From Arthrobacter frigidicola (GTDB taxonomy: Bacteria; Actinomycetota; Actinomycetes; Actinomycetales; Micrococcaceae), in assembly GCA_003602285.1 (NCBI GenBank), contig QZVU01000001.1:868001-932000 (forward strand): a stretch of 64,000 nucleotides of DNA, given 5' to 3'. The notes below the pieces were generated by a model, which saw nothing but the letters and a program-made list of their open reading frames with translations, searched no databases and had not been told where the DNA came from. Position numbers and translations under genes: made by a program. Below, one piece after another: positions 38,775 to 46,028 of the stretch; positions within the stretch are counted from its first letter, which is position 1; each line of letters opens with the position of its first letter.

Positions 38775-40170
38775 ACCGGGTGCGCCAGGCGGCGTTCAGC
38801 GGGTAGAGCCCGTCGACGCTGTGGCCCTGTTCGACCATTTCAGCGATGAAGGACTCCTCGCGCTCCTGGGCGATCGAATCCTCGGCGAGTTCCGCGGCGA
38901 GCGCCGGCGGGATCACCAGGATGCCGTCGGCGTCCGCGACGATGATGTCGCCGGGCTGGACCGTGGCGCCGCCGCAGGCGATGGTGATGTCGGTGTCCCA
39001 TGGGATGTGCCGGCGGCCGAGGACGGCGGGATGGGGATTGGCGTAGTAGGTGGGCATGTCCAGGGCAGCCACGGCGGAGATATCCCGAACCCCGCCGTCG
39101 GTGATGATGGCTGCGGCGCCGCGGACCTGGGCCCGGAGGGCGAGGATGTCGCCGACGGTGCCCGTCCCCTTTTCCCCGCGGGCCTCCATCACCAGGACCT
39201 CGCCCTCGTGAACGGTGTCGATCGCCCGTTTCTGCGCGTTGTAGCCTCCGCCATGGCTGGCGAAGAGATCTTCCCGGTTGGGCACATACCGCAGGGTGCG
39301 GGCCAGCCCCACCACCCGCCGCTGGGGACGGGTGGAGGTGAGGCCGTCGATGCTGACATTGTTCAGGCCGCGCCGGCGGAGCTGGGAGGACAGGGTGGCG
39401 GTGGAGACGCTTTCAAGCGCCGCCTTAAGTGCCGGGGTGAAAACCGGTTCCGGTGCCGGCAGGCCCGCGGCTTCGCGGGATCCATACGCCTCCTCCCGCT
39501 GGAGGTCATCGGCCCGGGGGAGCGCGCCGAAGTCCGCGAAGGACACCGATCCCTGCTCGACCCGGGTGAGGAGCCGCCCGGAGGTGGGCCCGGGGCTTCC
39601 GTCCGCCGTCCGGGCGTCTGAGACCTCGACCTCGATGACGTCGTCGGGCGCGGCGACCGAGGCGCCCGCGGGGGTGCCGGTGAGGATGATGTCGCCGGGC
39701 TCGAGGGTCAGCAGCTGGGACAGGTCGGCGATGAGCCGTGCGAAGGGAAAGAGCAGGTCCGAGGTGGTGTCGTCCTGGACCAGGGCGCCGTTGTGCCAGG
39801 TGCGGATGCGCAGGGAGGCCGGATCGAGGGAGTCTGCGGGAATGAGGCCGGGGCCGATCGGGGTGAACCCGTCACCCCCCTTGGAGCGCAGGTTGGAGCC
39901 CTTGTCCGCGTACCGCAGGTCGTAGACGCCGAGGTCGTTGCCGGCGGTGACCCAGCCGACGTAACTCCAGGCGGCGTCGATGCCGACGCGGCGCGCCGGC
40001 CTGTCGATGATCAGCGCGACCTCGCCCTCGAAGCCGAGGAGTTCACACCCGGCCGGGCGCTCGACGGGGAATCCGCTGAGCGCCAGGGAGGACGGCGGCT
40101 TGAGGAAGTAGGAAGGCTGCTCCGGGGTGCGACCCCGCTGCGCGGCCCGGCTCGGATAGTTCAGGTGCAC
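38746..40170 (-). CDS. hpaG: FAH-RraA fusion protein, probable HpaG-type isomerase/decarboxylase
   Basis: At least 474 residues. The N-terminal half (1-225) is a fumarylacetoacetate hydrolase domain with the metal residues in GFEGEVALII and the loops NDLGVYDLRYADKGSNLRSK and TGTPAG. The C-terminal half (about 245-474) is an RraA-like domain with ITDGGVRD (catalytic Arg-Asp) and GDIIVADADGILVIPP. In E. coli HpaG both activities come from two FAH domains, so here the second appears replaced by an unrelated fold. GTG 40170 is the last canonical start, but it cuts the first strand (KVIAVHLNY). A CTG at 40221 behind a strong TGAGGAG is the more likely real start. Confidence 0.88.
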   Translation of the reverse strand: MHLNYPSRAAQRGRTPEQPSYFLKPPSSLALSGFPVERPAGCELLGFEGEVALIIDRPARRVGIDAAWSYVGWVTAGNDLGVYDLRYADKGSNLRSKGGDGFTPIGPGLIPADSLDPASLRIRTWHNGALVQDDTTSDLLFPFARLIADLSQLLTLEPGDIILTGTPAGASVAAPDDVIEVEVSDARTADGSPGPTSGRLLTRVEQGSVSFADFGALPRADDLQREEAYGSREAAGLPAPEPVFTPALKAALESVSTATLSSQLRRRGLNNVSIDGLTSTRPQRRVVGLARTLRYVPNREDLFASHGGGYNAQKRAIDTVHEGEVLVMEARGEKGTGTVGDILALRAQVRGAAAIITDGGVRDISAVAALDMPTYYANPHPAVLGRRHIPWDTDITIACGGATVQPGDIIVADADGILVIPPALAAELAEDSIAQEREESFIAEMVEQGHSVDGLYPLNAAWRTRYDEWAAERG

Positions 40171-40227
40171 GGCGATGACCTTGCGGGCCGCGGCCAGGGT
40201 GGAGTCGGTGACCAGTTCCAGGGCGTG

Positions 40228-40285
40228 CTCCTCAGGATGTACGAAATCGTATACGAAGCTTAGGAGGAGCCGGAGGGTGCGTCAA
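40228..40285 (-). promoter_or_regulatory. Promoter, GntR-type operator and ribosome-binding site of the hpa operon
   Basis: On the minus strand TTGACG (40285-40280), a 17-base spacer and TAAGCT (40262-40257) form a promoter. The perfect palindrome TCGTATACGA (40256-40247) lies at the expected transcription start and resembles operators of FCD-type GntR repressors. TGAGGAG (40234-40228) follows as ribosome-binding site, 6 bases before the in-frame CTG at 40221. Confidence 0.65.
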
Positions 40286-40320
40286 GGGCGGCGGGGCGCC
40301 GCTCCTACCGGGGCACCGTG

Positions 40321-40420
40321 AGTGCCGGTCCCCTCCAGCGGTCCGCGCCCCGGCGGCACCGGGGGAACCTGAGCCGGCGGTCCCCTCCCGCCGTCCGCGC
40401 CCCGGCGGCCAGGGGGAATC
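40321..40420 (+). repeat. Imperfect tandem duplication with a 52-base period
   Basis: Shared blocks repeat at an offset of 51-52 bases: GGTCCCCTCC at 40327-40336 and 40379-40388; GTCCGCGCCCCGGCGGC at 40341-40357 and 40393-40409; GGGGGAA at 40361-40367 and 40412-40418. The duplication sits between the two divergent promoters of the aromatic cluster. Confidence 0.75.
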
Positions 40421-40459
40421 GGGCCTTGTCCACTCACCGCGCCGGCAGTAGCATCAGCC

Positions 40460-40494
40460 GTACGATAGTCGAACGAGGCGTTCGATAATTGAAC
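40460..40494 (+). promoter_or_regulatory. Two IclR-type operators at the hydroxylase promoter
   Basis: GTACGATAGTCGAAC (40460-40474) and GTTCGATAATTGAAC (40480-40494) are copies of one 15-mer, exactly 20 bases apart. They resemble the GTTCGATAATC-type sites bound by PcaR/PcaU-like IclR regulators. The second contains GATAAT (40484-40489), a good -10. The region also forms TCGAACG-AGG-CGTTCGA (40469-40485). An IclR gene lies downstream in the same operon. Confidence 0.65.
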
Positions 40495-40521
40495 TTTCAC
40501 CACAACGAAGTGAGGAAGCCC

Positions 40522-42423
40522 GTGCAGTTCCACCACCACGGATACGTCTCGGGTGATCCCCGCATCCAGCCGGCGGCAGGCACCGGCATTGACCGGCCCG
40601 AAGAACTCCCCGACGAGGTCGACGTGCTGATCGTCGGCACCGGCCCCGCCGGTATGATCACCGCCGCCCAGCTGTCCCAGTTTCCCGGCATCACCACCCG
40701 GATCGTGGAGCGCCGCGACGCCCGGCTCGCCATCGGCCAGGCCGACGGGATCCAGGCACGCAGTGTCGAGACCTTTCAGGCCTTCGGCTTCGCCCAGCGG
40801 ATCACCGAGGAGGCGTACCGCATAGTCGAGATGGCGTTCTGGAAGCCGGACCCCGCCGATCCGGCTCGCATCATCCGCACCGCCCGCCCCGAGGACGACC
40901 CGGCGGTGATCAGCGAGTTCCCCCACCTCATCGTCAACCAGGCCCGCGTGCTCGACTACTTCGCGGAATTCATGCGGAACTCCCCGACGCGAATGACCCC
41001 GGACTACGGCTTTGAATTCGAGGACCTCGAAGTCTCGGGTGACGGCGCCTACCCGGTGAAGGTGACGCTGACGCACACCGCGGGGGAGCAGGCGGGCACT
41101 CCGCGTACCGTGCGGGCCAAGTACGTGGTCGGCGCCGACGGTGCCCGGAGCCGGGTGCGCCGGGCGATCGGCTGCACACTGGCCGGAGACCAGGCCCGCC
41201 ACGCCTGGGGCGTGATGGACGCACTCGCGGTCACCGACTTCCCCGACATCCGCCTCAAGTGCGCCATCCAGTCCGGCGGGGGCGGCAGCATCCTGCTCAT
41301 TCCGCGTGAGGGCGGGCACCTGTTCCGCATGTACGTCGACCTGGGCGAGGTCCCACCGGACGACAACGGTGCCGTGCGCCGGACCACCCTCGAGCAGATC
41401 ATCGCCAAGGCCAACACGATCCTCAGTCCCTACACGCTTGAGGTGCGCCACGTCGCGTGGCACAGCGTGTACGAAGTGGGACACCGTCTGAGTGACCGGT
41501 TCGATGACGTCCTCCCCGAGGAGGTGGGACTCCGCACACCGCGGGTCTTCATCACCGGTGACGCCTGCCACACGCACAGCGCCAAGGCGGGCCAGGGCAT
41601 GAACGTATCGATGCAGGACGGGTTCAACCTCGGCTGGAAGCTCGGGCACGTGCTGGAGGGGCGCAGCCCCGAGGCCCTGCTGTCGACCTACTCGGCGGAG
41701 CGCCAGGTCGTGGCGAAGAACCTCATCGAGTTCGACAAGGAGTGGTCGACGCTCATGGCCAAGAAGCCGGAGGAGTTCGAGGACCCGTCCGAGCTCGAGG
41801 ACTTCTATGTGCGCACCGGCGAATTCCCGATGGGCTTCATGACCCAGTACTCGCCCTCCCTCCTGGTCGCCGAACCAGCCCACCAGGACATCGCGTCCGG
41901 ATTCCCGATCGGCAAGCGGTTCAAGTCAGCGCCCGTCGTACGCGTGTGCGACGGCGTTCCCCTGCACCTTGGCCACCAGGCGACCGCCGACGGCCGCTGG
42001 CGGATCTACGTCTTTGCCGATGCGGCCGCACCGGGAGCAGGATCCGGCGTTGCGGCGCTCGCCGACTGGATGGCCACTGCGGCGGAATCTCCGCTCGCCG
42101 CCACCCCGCAGGGCCTCGATCCCGACGCGTGGTTCGACGTCGTGGTCATCTACCAGCAGAGGCACACCCAGGTCGACATCGGGAACGTGCCGGGCGTCTT
42201 TCGGCCCCCGGTCGGCCCGTTCGGGCTCACCAACTACGACAAGGTCTACGCGGTGGACCCGGCAGCGGACATCTTCGACCTCCGGGGCATCGACCGGGCC
42301 GGTGCGGTCGTCGTCGTCCGTCCGGACCAGTACGTGGCGAACGTTCTGCCGTTGGCGGCCACCGCCGAGCTGGCCGCGTTCTTCGCGCCTCAGCTCCTGG
42401 CCCGCCCGGTCGGGAGCGCGTGA
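40522..42423 (+). CDS. FAD-dependent aromatic monooxygenase (phenol 2-monooxygenase/3-hydroxybenzoate 4-hydroxylase type)
   Basis: 633 residues from GTG 40522, with GAGGAA at 40512-40517. Motifs are GTGPAGMITAAQL (FAD, near 40), GADGARSRVRRAIG (near 207) and FITGDACHTHSAKAGQGMNVSMQDGFNLGWKL (near 340-370). The C-terminal 190 residues are the thioredoxin-like domain of the phenol hydroxylase group. It adds a hydroxyl next to an existing one, using NAD(P)H. Beside the hpa genes it could make homoprotocatechuate from a hydroxyphenylacetate, or protocatechuate from 3-hydroxybenzoate; sequence alone does not decide. Confidence 0.9.
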   Translation: MQFHHHGYVSGDPRIQPAAGTGIDRPEELPDEVDVLIVGTGPAGMITAAQLSQFPGITTRIVERRDARLAIGQADGIQARSVETFQAFGFAQRITEEAYRIVEMAFWKPDPADPARIIRTARPEDDPAVISEFPHLIVNQARVLDYFAEFMRNSPTRMTPDYGFEFEDLEVSGDGAYPVKVTLTHTAGEQAGTPRTVRAKYVVGADGARSRVRRAIGCTLAGDQARHAWGVMDALAVTDFPDIRLKCAIQSGGGGSILLIPREGGHLFRMYVDLGEVPPDDNGAVRRTTLEQIIAKANTILSPYTLEVRHVAWHSVYEVGHRLSDRFDDVLPEEVGLRTPRVFITGDACHTHSAKAGQGMNVSMQDGFNLGWKLGHVLEGRSPEALLSTYSAERQVVAKNLIEFDKEWSTLMAKKPEEFEDPSELEDFYVRTGEFPMGFMTQYSPSLLVAEPAHQDIASGFPIGKRFKSAPVVRVCDGVPLHLGHQATADGRWRIYVFADAAAPGAGSGVAALADWMATAAESPLAATPQGLDPDAWFDVVVIYQQRHTQVDIGNVPGVFRPPVGPFGLTNYDKVYAVDPAADIFDLRGIDRAGAVVVVRPDQYVANVLPLAATAELAAFFAPQLLARPVGSA

Positions 42424-43175
42424 GCCGGATGGGCAGCGGGGAATCGGCGGTGGCCCCGGGCGTTACCGCCCCGAAGGCCACTGCGTCGTCCACGTCCCAG
42501 ACCCTCTCGCGCGGCATCCGGGTCCTCGAAGTGCTCGCCGAGTCCACCTCCGGGATGACCATCGCCGAGATCGCCGGCTCCCTGGGGGTCCACCGCTCCA
42601 TCGCCTACCGCATCCTCCGCACCCTCGAGAATCACTCCCTCGTGTTTCGGGACGCCGGCGGACGGTTTTGTTCCGGCCCGGGGCTGGCGGCCCTGGCCAG
42701 GGGAGTGGCGCGGAAGCTGCAGAGCGCGGCGCTGCCCGAGCTGACGGCCCTTTCCGCCTCCCTTCAGATGAGCGCCTTCATCGCCGTGTGGGACCGCCGC
42801 CAGTGCGTCACCCTGGTGGCCGTCGAACCGCCCCGCGGCGAAGGGGCGCTCGTGCAGCGGCCGGGCACCCGGCATTCCTTCACGGCGGGAGCACCCGGGA
42901 TCGCGATCCAGTCGGCGCTGACGGAGGAGCAGTGGGAGGAACTGGCGCCGGGGGAGCCGTACCGGAAGGAGTCCCGGACGGCGGCGCGTACCGGCTTCGC
43001 CTTCAGCCGGGACGAGGTGATTCCCGGTGTCAGTTCCATCGGAGCCCCTATCCGGGTCACCGGGCAGCTTCCGGCCGCCCTTGCTGTCGTCTACCTGAGC
43101 AGCGAGGTGCCGGCTGAACAGATCGGCGCCCGCGTCTGCGCTGCCGCGGCCGCCATCGAGCGGGTCCTGAGGTAG
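42420..43175 (+). CDS. IclR family transcriptional regulator
   Basis: 251 residues from GTG 42420, which overlaps the hydroxylase stop (GTGA); ATG 42429 is an alternative. The HTH is MTIAEIAGSLGVHRSIAYRILRTLENHSLV, followed by the IclR ligand domain with GAPGIAIQSAL and FSRDEVIPGVSSIGAPI. IclR regulators often control aromatic catabolism. The tandem 15-mers ahead of the hydroxylase are its likely targets. Confidence 0.92.
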   Translation: MSRMGSGESAVAPGVTAPKATASSTSQTLSRGIRVLEVLAESTSGMTIAEIAGSLGVHRSIAYRILRTLENHSLVFRDAGGRFCSGPGLAALARGVARKLQSAALPELTALSASLQMSAFIAVWDRRQCVTLVAVEPPRGEGALVQRPGTRHSFTAGAPGIAIQSALTEEQWEELAPGEPYRKESRTAARTGFAFSRDEVIPGVSSIGAPIRVTGQLPAALAVVYLSSEVPAEQIGARVCAAAAAIERVLR

Positions 43176-43469
43176 CCGGAACGACGGGCCCTCGGAGCGC
43201 AGGGCTCCCCACCGTGCCCTTGCGGGGGCCGGTGCACCGAATCACGACGGGCGGACCCGAAAACGACAGGGGCGCCTGATATTTCCGGTTCGGAGGTCGC
43301 TTTCGGGTGGGCTGGTCGCATTCTGGTTCGCGATGCACCCGGATATGACGAATGAACCCGGAATTTCGGGTGCGTTCGTCGCTTTTCCCTGCGCGGCGAT
43401 TCTTATTTTTCCGAAAATTGGCCGGACATAGTCCTGTCATCCTCCTGAAGAGTCCCTAGGCTGGGGAAT
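43176..43469. other. Intergenic region after the IclR gene
   Basis: 294 bases, less GC-rich than its surroundings near 43330-43430. It contains a short hairpin GGAGC-N5-GCTCC shortly after the IclR stop and an inverted repeat ACCCG-N6-CGGGT near 43350. A frame on the minus strand is open here but has no support. A -10-like TAGGCT (43457-43462) lies 7 bases before the next ATG. Confidence 0.5.
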
Positions 43470-44105
43470 ATGGCCATCCTTCACAGAGCAACGCTGCGCC
43501 CGACCAAACTGGAGCTCCTCGCCGACTGGCTGCCCGCCCAGCCATGGTGGAGGAACAACAGCGTCACCGATCTGCGGAAGGTCGCCTCGTTTCGGTTCGA
43601 CGACCCGGACGGCGAGGTCGGCGTGGAAACCCTCCTCGTCACCACCGGCCGCGAGGTGGTGCAGGTTCCCCTGACCTACCGCGCCTCACCCCTCGCCGGA
43701 GCGGAGATCGGGTTCGTCGGCGCCATGGACCATTCGGTCCTGGGGCAGCGGTGGGTCTATGACGCGTGCGTCGACCCGGTCTACAGTGACGTGGTGTCGG
43801 CGGCGCTGCTCGGCGGCCCCGCCCAGGCTGATGAACTTGTCGACGTCGACGGCCGCCTTGAGCCGTCCCTCCAGTCCGCGAGCATCACCGTGCTCCGTGG
43901 TCTCCCCGTGCCAGATCCCGCCTCCGCCCCTGGCGGCGGCATGGCCGGGATGGAGACTCCTGTTGCTGGACGGGATCTCGACCTTGTCCTGTTCCGGGTG
44001 CCCGACCTCTCCGGGCGCATCCGGGGACCGCACGCGCTGGTGGGCACCTGGCCCGGCCAGGAGCCGCCCGTGCAGTTCCTCGCCGGTACTCCCCGCACGG
44101 CCTGA
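43470..44105 (+). CDS. Maltokinase N-terminal cap-like protein
   Basis: 211 residues. The N-terminus (LHRATLRPTKLELLADWLPAQPWW) and the core (VETLLVTTGREVVQVPLTYRASPL, HSVLGQRWVYDACVDPVY) match the stand-alone cap domain related to the N-terminus of mycobacterial maltokinase (CG0192-type proteins). The kinase domain itself is absent. The function is unknown. The start has no ribosome-binding site and may be leaderless. Confidence 0.75.
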   Translation: MAILHRATLRPTKLELLADWLPAQPWWRNNSVTDLRKVASFRFDDPDGEVGVETLLVTTGREVVQVPLTYRASPLAGAEIGFVGAMDHSVLGQRWVYDACVDPVYSDVVSAALLGGPAQADELVDVDGRLEPSLQSASITVLRGLPVPDPASAPGGGMAGMETPVAGRDLDLVLFRVPDLSGRIRGPHALVGTWPGQEPPVQFLAGTPRTA

Positions 44106-44128
44106 TCCCAGCGATGGCCCCGTCCGTG

Positions 44129-44144
44129 TCCCCTGCAGTGGGGA
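44129..44144. terminator. Short hairpin between convergent genes
   Basis: TCCCC-TGCAGT-GGGGA between the stop at 44105 and the convergent stop at 44150. Weak, no T-run. Confidence 0.3.
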
Positions 44145-44149
44145 GGATG

Positions 44150-44659
44150 TCAGCTCAGGGCGTCGCAGAGAGCGTCCGCGGTCTCCTCGGCGGTGACGTC
44201 GAACCGGCCGGAATACTCCTGGGAGATCAGCCGGTCCGCCTCGGGGTCATAGACCAGGCGCCACAGCCCGATCGCCTTCGGTCCGTCTTTCAGTTTGAGG
44301 TGGATGCCCGTGCCGAAGATGCTGATTGTGCCGTCGTCGTTCTCGACATACCGGTCGAGACCCACATCGGCTGTGGTGATTGTCGCCGTCCTGCTGCTGA
44401 GCGTTGACCGGAAGCTGGGATGGGCAGTTATCCATCTCACCGAGCCGTCCTTATTGAAGAACACCGTCTCGCGGTAGTGGCCGGAGATCCGGGCGGTGAT
44501 CCTGAACCCGCAGTACGCGCTGAGCTCCTGATCGACAACCACGGCATTTGCGTCGAACACCACGGGGTCGGACCGTTCGGGGGCCACCGCCCCGGCCGGG
44601 GGCGCCGACACCGCCAGGGCCACGAGGGACACGATGAATGCTGCAGGAATCCGGCGCAT
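44150..44659 (-). CDS. Secreted protein of unknown function
   Basis: 169 residues from ATG 44659 with AAGGAG upstream. The Sec signal peptide (MRRIPAAFIVSLVALAVSAPPAGA) is cleaved near residue 24. The mature domain has beta-rich character, with SAYCGFRITARISGHYRETVFFNKDGSVRW, and two Cys (near 50 and 166) that could pair. The pattern is that of small exported actinobacterial proteins of unknown role. The frame extends upstream without a plausible start. Confidence 0.82.
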   Translation of the reverse strand: MRRIPAAFIVSLVALAVSAPPAGAVAPERSDPVVFDANAVVVDQELSAYCGFRITARISGHYRETVFFNKDGSVRWITAHPSFRSTLSSRTATITTADVGLDRYVENDDGTISIFGTGIHLKLKDGPKAIGLWRLVYDPEADRLISQEYSGRFDVTAEETADALCDALS

Positions 44660-45095
44660 GGGACACTCCTTATTAGCCGCTTGCCGTGCACTTGCCGTGG
44701 ACGCTAGACCCGCCGGAAGACCGCCGTCAACAACGATTTCTGCCCGATGAACGGGCGCCTCGGTGTCGCGGGCGCCACGCTTGGCGGCCCGAATTTCCCT
44801 CAATTCCCGAGCCGGAAAAGAACGGAAAATGAACGCCGTTACGGGTGTGACTGAGGCTAATTGCGATATCGGCATGCCTTCTGTACTTTTGGACGCACAG
44901 CGGTCTTCCGGATGAAACTCTGACGATTCCCAGTTCTCTTTGAGTCCTGATGCATCAAGACCAGCGGCCACTCTTCCAATCGGTGTCCACGGGCTTTGCA
45001 GCGCCCGTAATCGGGCGCCGAACGGAGGGCGCCGCAAGCTGGCACCGCGGGGTCGGCCCGCGGGGCATTTCCGGGCTTCAGGAGAACAAAAAGTG
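44660..45095. other. Divergent intergenic region between two secreted-protein genes
   Basis: 436 bases without a convincing gene. It holds the inverted repeat AACGG-N10-CCGTT (44821-44840), the palindrome GGCATGCC near 44871-44878, and a relatively A/T-rich segment (about 44810-44940) that should contain the promoters of both flanking genes. I could not fix -35/-10 pairs with confidence. Confidence 0.5.
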
Positions 45096-45938
45096 ATGAC
45101 TTCAAGGAAATGGGCCGCAGCGGGTTCCGCCGCCGCCATCTTGGCCGGAGGGCTTTTCCTCGGCACGCCGGCAGCAAGCGCCGCGCCGGGGGACGCCGGA
45201 TGCCTGACGGCTGCGGGCGCGTTCCACTCGGCGCTGGCCGCGGCGGGAGTCACCGCGGGATCGGTGACGCGGCTCGAAGCGGCCGCCGCAGCCATCGCGC
45301 AGGCCGAAGGGGCCTACTCCGCGCTCGTCGAGGTCGCCGCCGCGGAAACCGGCCCGGCCCTTGAGGCCGGTTACCTCGAGTTCGACGCCGCCACCATGGC
45401 GCTTGAGGACGCCGAGCTGAAGCTGGCAGCGGCTGTGAAGTCCGGGGATCAGCTGGCGATCGACGCCGCCACGGCGGCCCTTGCCCCGGTTCAGGACCGC
45501 TTCGACCAGGCCGAAAGCGCCCTGCCCGGCCTTGAGGCGGCGTTTGACGCCTCAATCGATACGCCGGAGATTGAAGCGGCCGGGCTGGTTCTGGACCAGG
45601 CGTTCGCCGAGTTCGAGATGGCCCTCGCCGGGATCGAAATTGACGAGGCCACCATGACGAACCTCCTAGCGCTGTTCAAGGGTTTCCTGGCCGCGTGCGA
45701 GGGGCAGACCGCGGTGCCGCCTGTCGTGGTTCCCCAGCCTGTCCTTGCTCCGGCGGCGCCGCCCGTCGCCGCGCCGGCTCCCGGGAAGACCAACGTCGGG
45801 CTGAACATCCAGACCGCTGCGGTCTCGACCTCCGAGGACAATGCGGGCACTGCCCTGTTGGTGGGCCTGCTCGCCGCAGGTATCGCCGTGCCTGCCGCGG
45901 CGGCCCTGCGGATCCGCAGCCTCAAGCGCGGCAGCTAG
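45096..45938 (+). CDS. Secreted alanine-rich helical surface protein with C-terminal membrane anchor
   Basis: 280 residues from ATG 45096 (GGAGAA at 45081-45086; GTG 45093 is the alternative). Signal peptide to about ASAAPG (residue 30). Residues 45-195 are Ala/Glu-rich, predicted helical and likely coiled coil (LEAAAAAIAQAEGAYSALVE, MALEDAELKLAAAVKSGD). A Pro/Ala/Val linker follows, then VGLNIQTAAVSTSEDNAG, a membrane helix and the tail RIRSLKRGS. No LPXTG. The end resembles that of the DUF4397 protein at 2289-3122. Confidence 0.85.
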   Translation: MTSRKWAAAGSAAAILAGGLFLGTPAASAAPGDAGCLTAAGAFHSALAAAGVTAGSVTRLEAAAAAIAQAEGAYSALVEVAAAETGPALEAGYLEFDAATMALEDAELKLAAAVKSGDQLAIDAATAALAPVQDRFDQAESALPGLEAAFDASIDTPEIEAAGLVLDQAFAEFEMALAGIEIDEATMTNLLALFKGFLAACEGQTAVPPVVVPQPVLAPAAPPVAAPAPGKTNVGLNIQTAAVSTSEDNAGTALLVGLLAAGIAVPAAAALRIRSLKRGS

Positions 45939-45962
45939 CCCGGGCGCAGTTCAGAAACCAGT

Positions 45963-45996
45963 GCCGTCCCGGTGCCCGCGGGGGCACCGGGACGGC
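45963..45996. terminator. Bidirectional terminator hairpin
   Basis: Perfect 15-bp stem: GCCGTCCCGGTGCCC (45963-45977) and GGGCACCGGGACGGC (45982-45996), loop of 4 bases. It lies in the 90-base gap between two convergent genes and has no T-run. Confidence 0.75.
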
Positions 45997-46028
45997 CCTC
46001 GCGCCGGGGCTTCGCCGGTGCCCGCGTC

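Noticed and set aside
40469-40485. TCGAACG-N3-CGTTCGA as an SOS (LexA) box
   Set aside because: Actinobacterial LexA boxes are GAAC-N4-GTTC; spacing here differs, and the site is better explained by the two overlapping IclR-type 15-mers.
43057-43440. 127-codon minus-strand frame after the IclR gene
   Set aside because: Part overlaps the IclR gene in antisense; the rest is Arg-rich without motif or ribosome-binding site.
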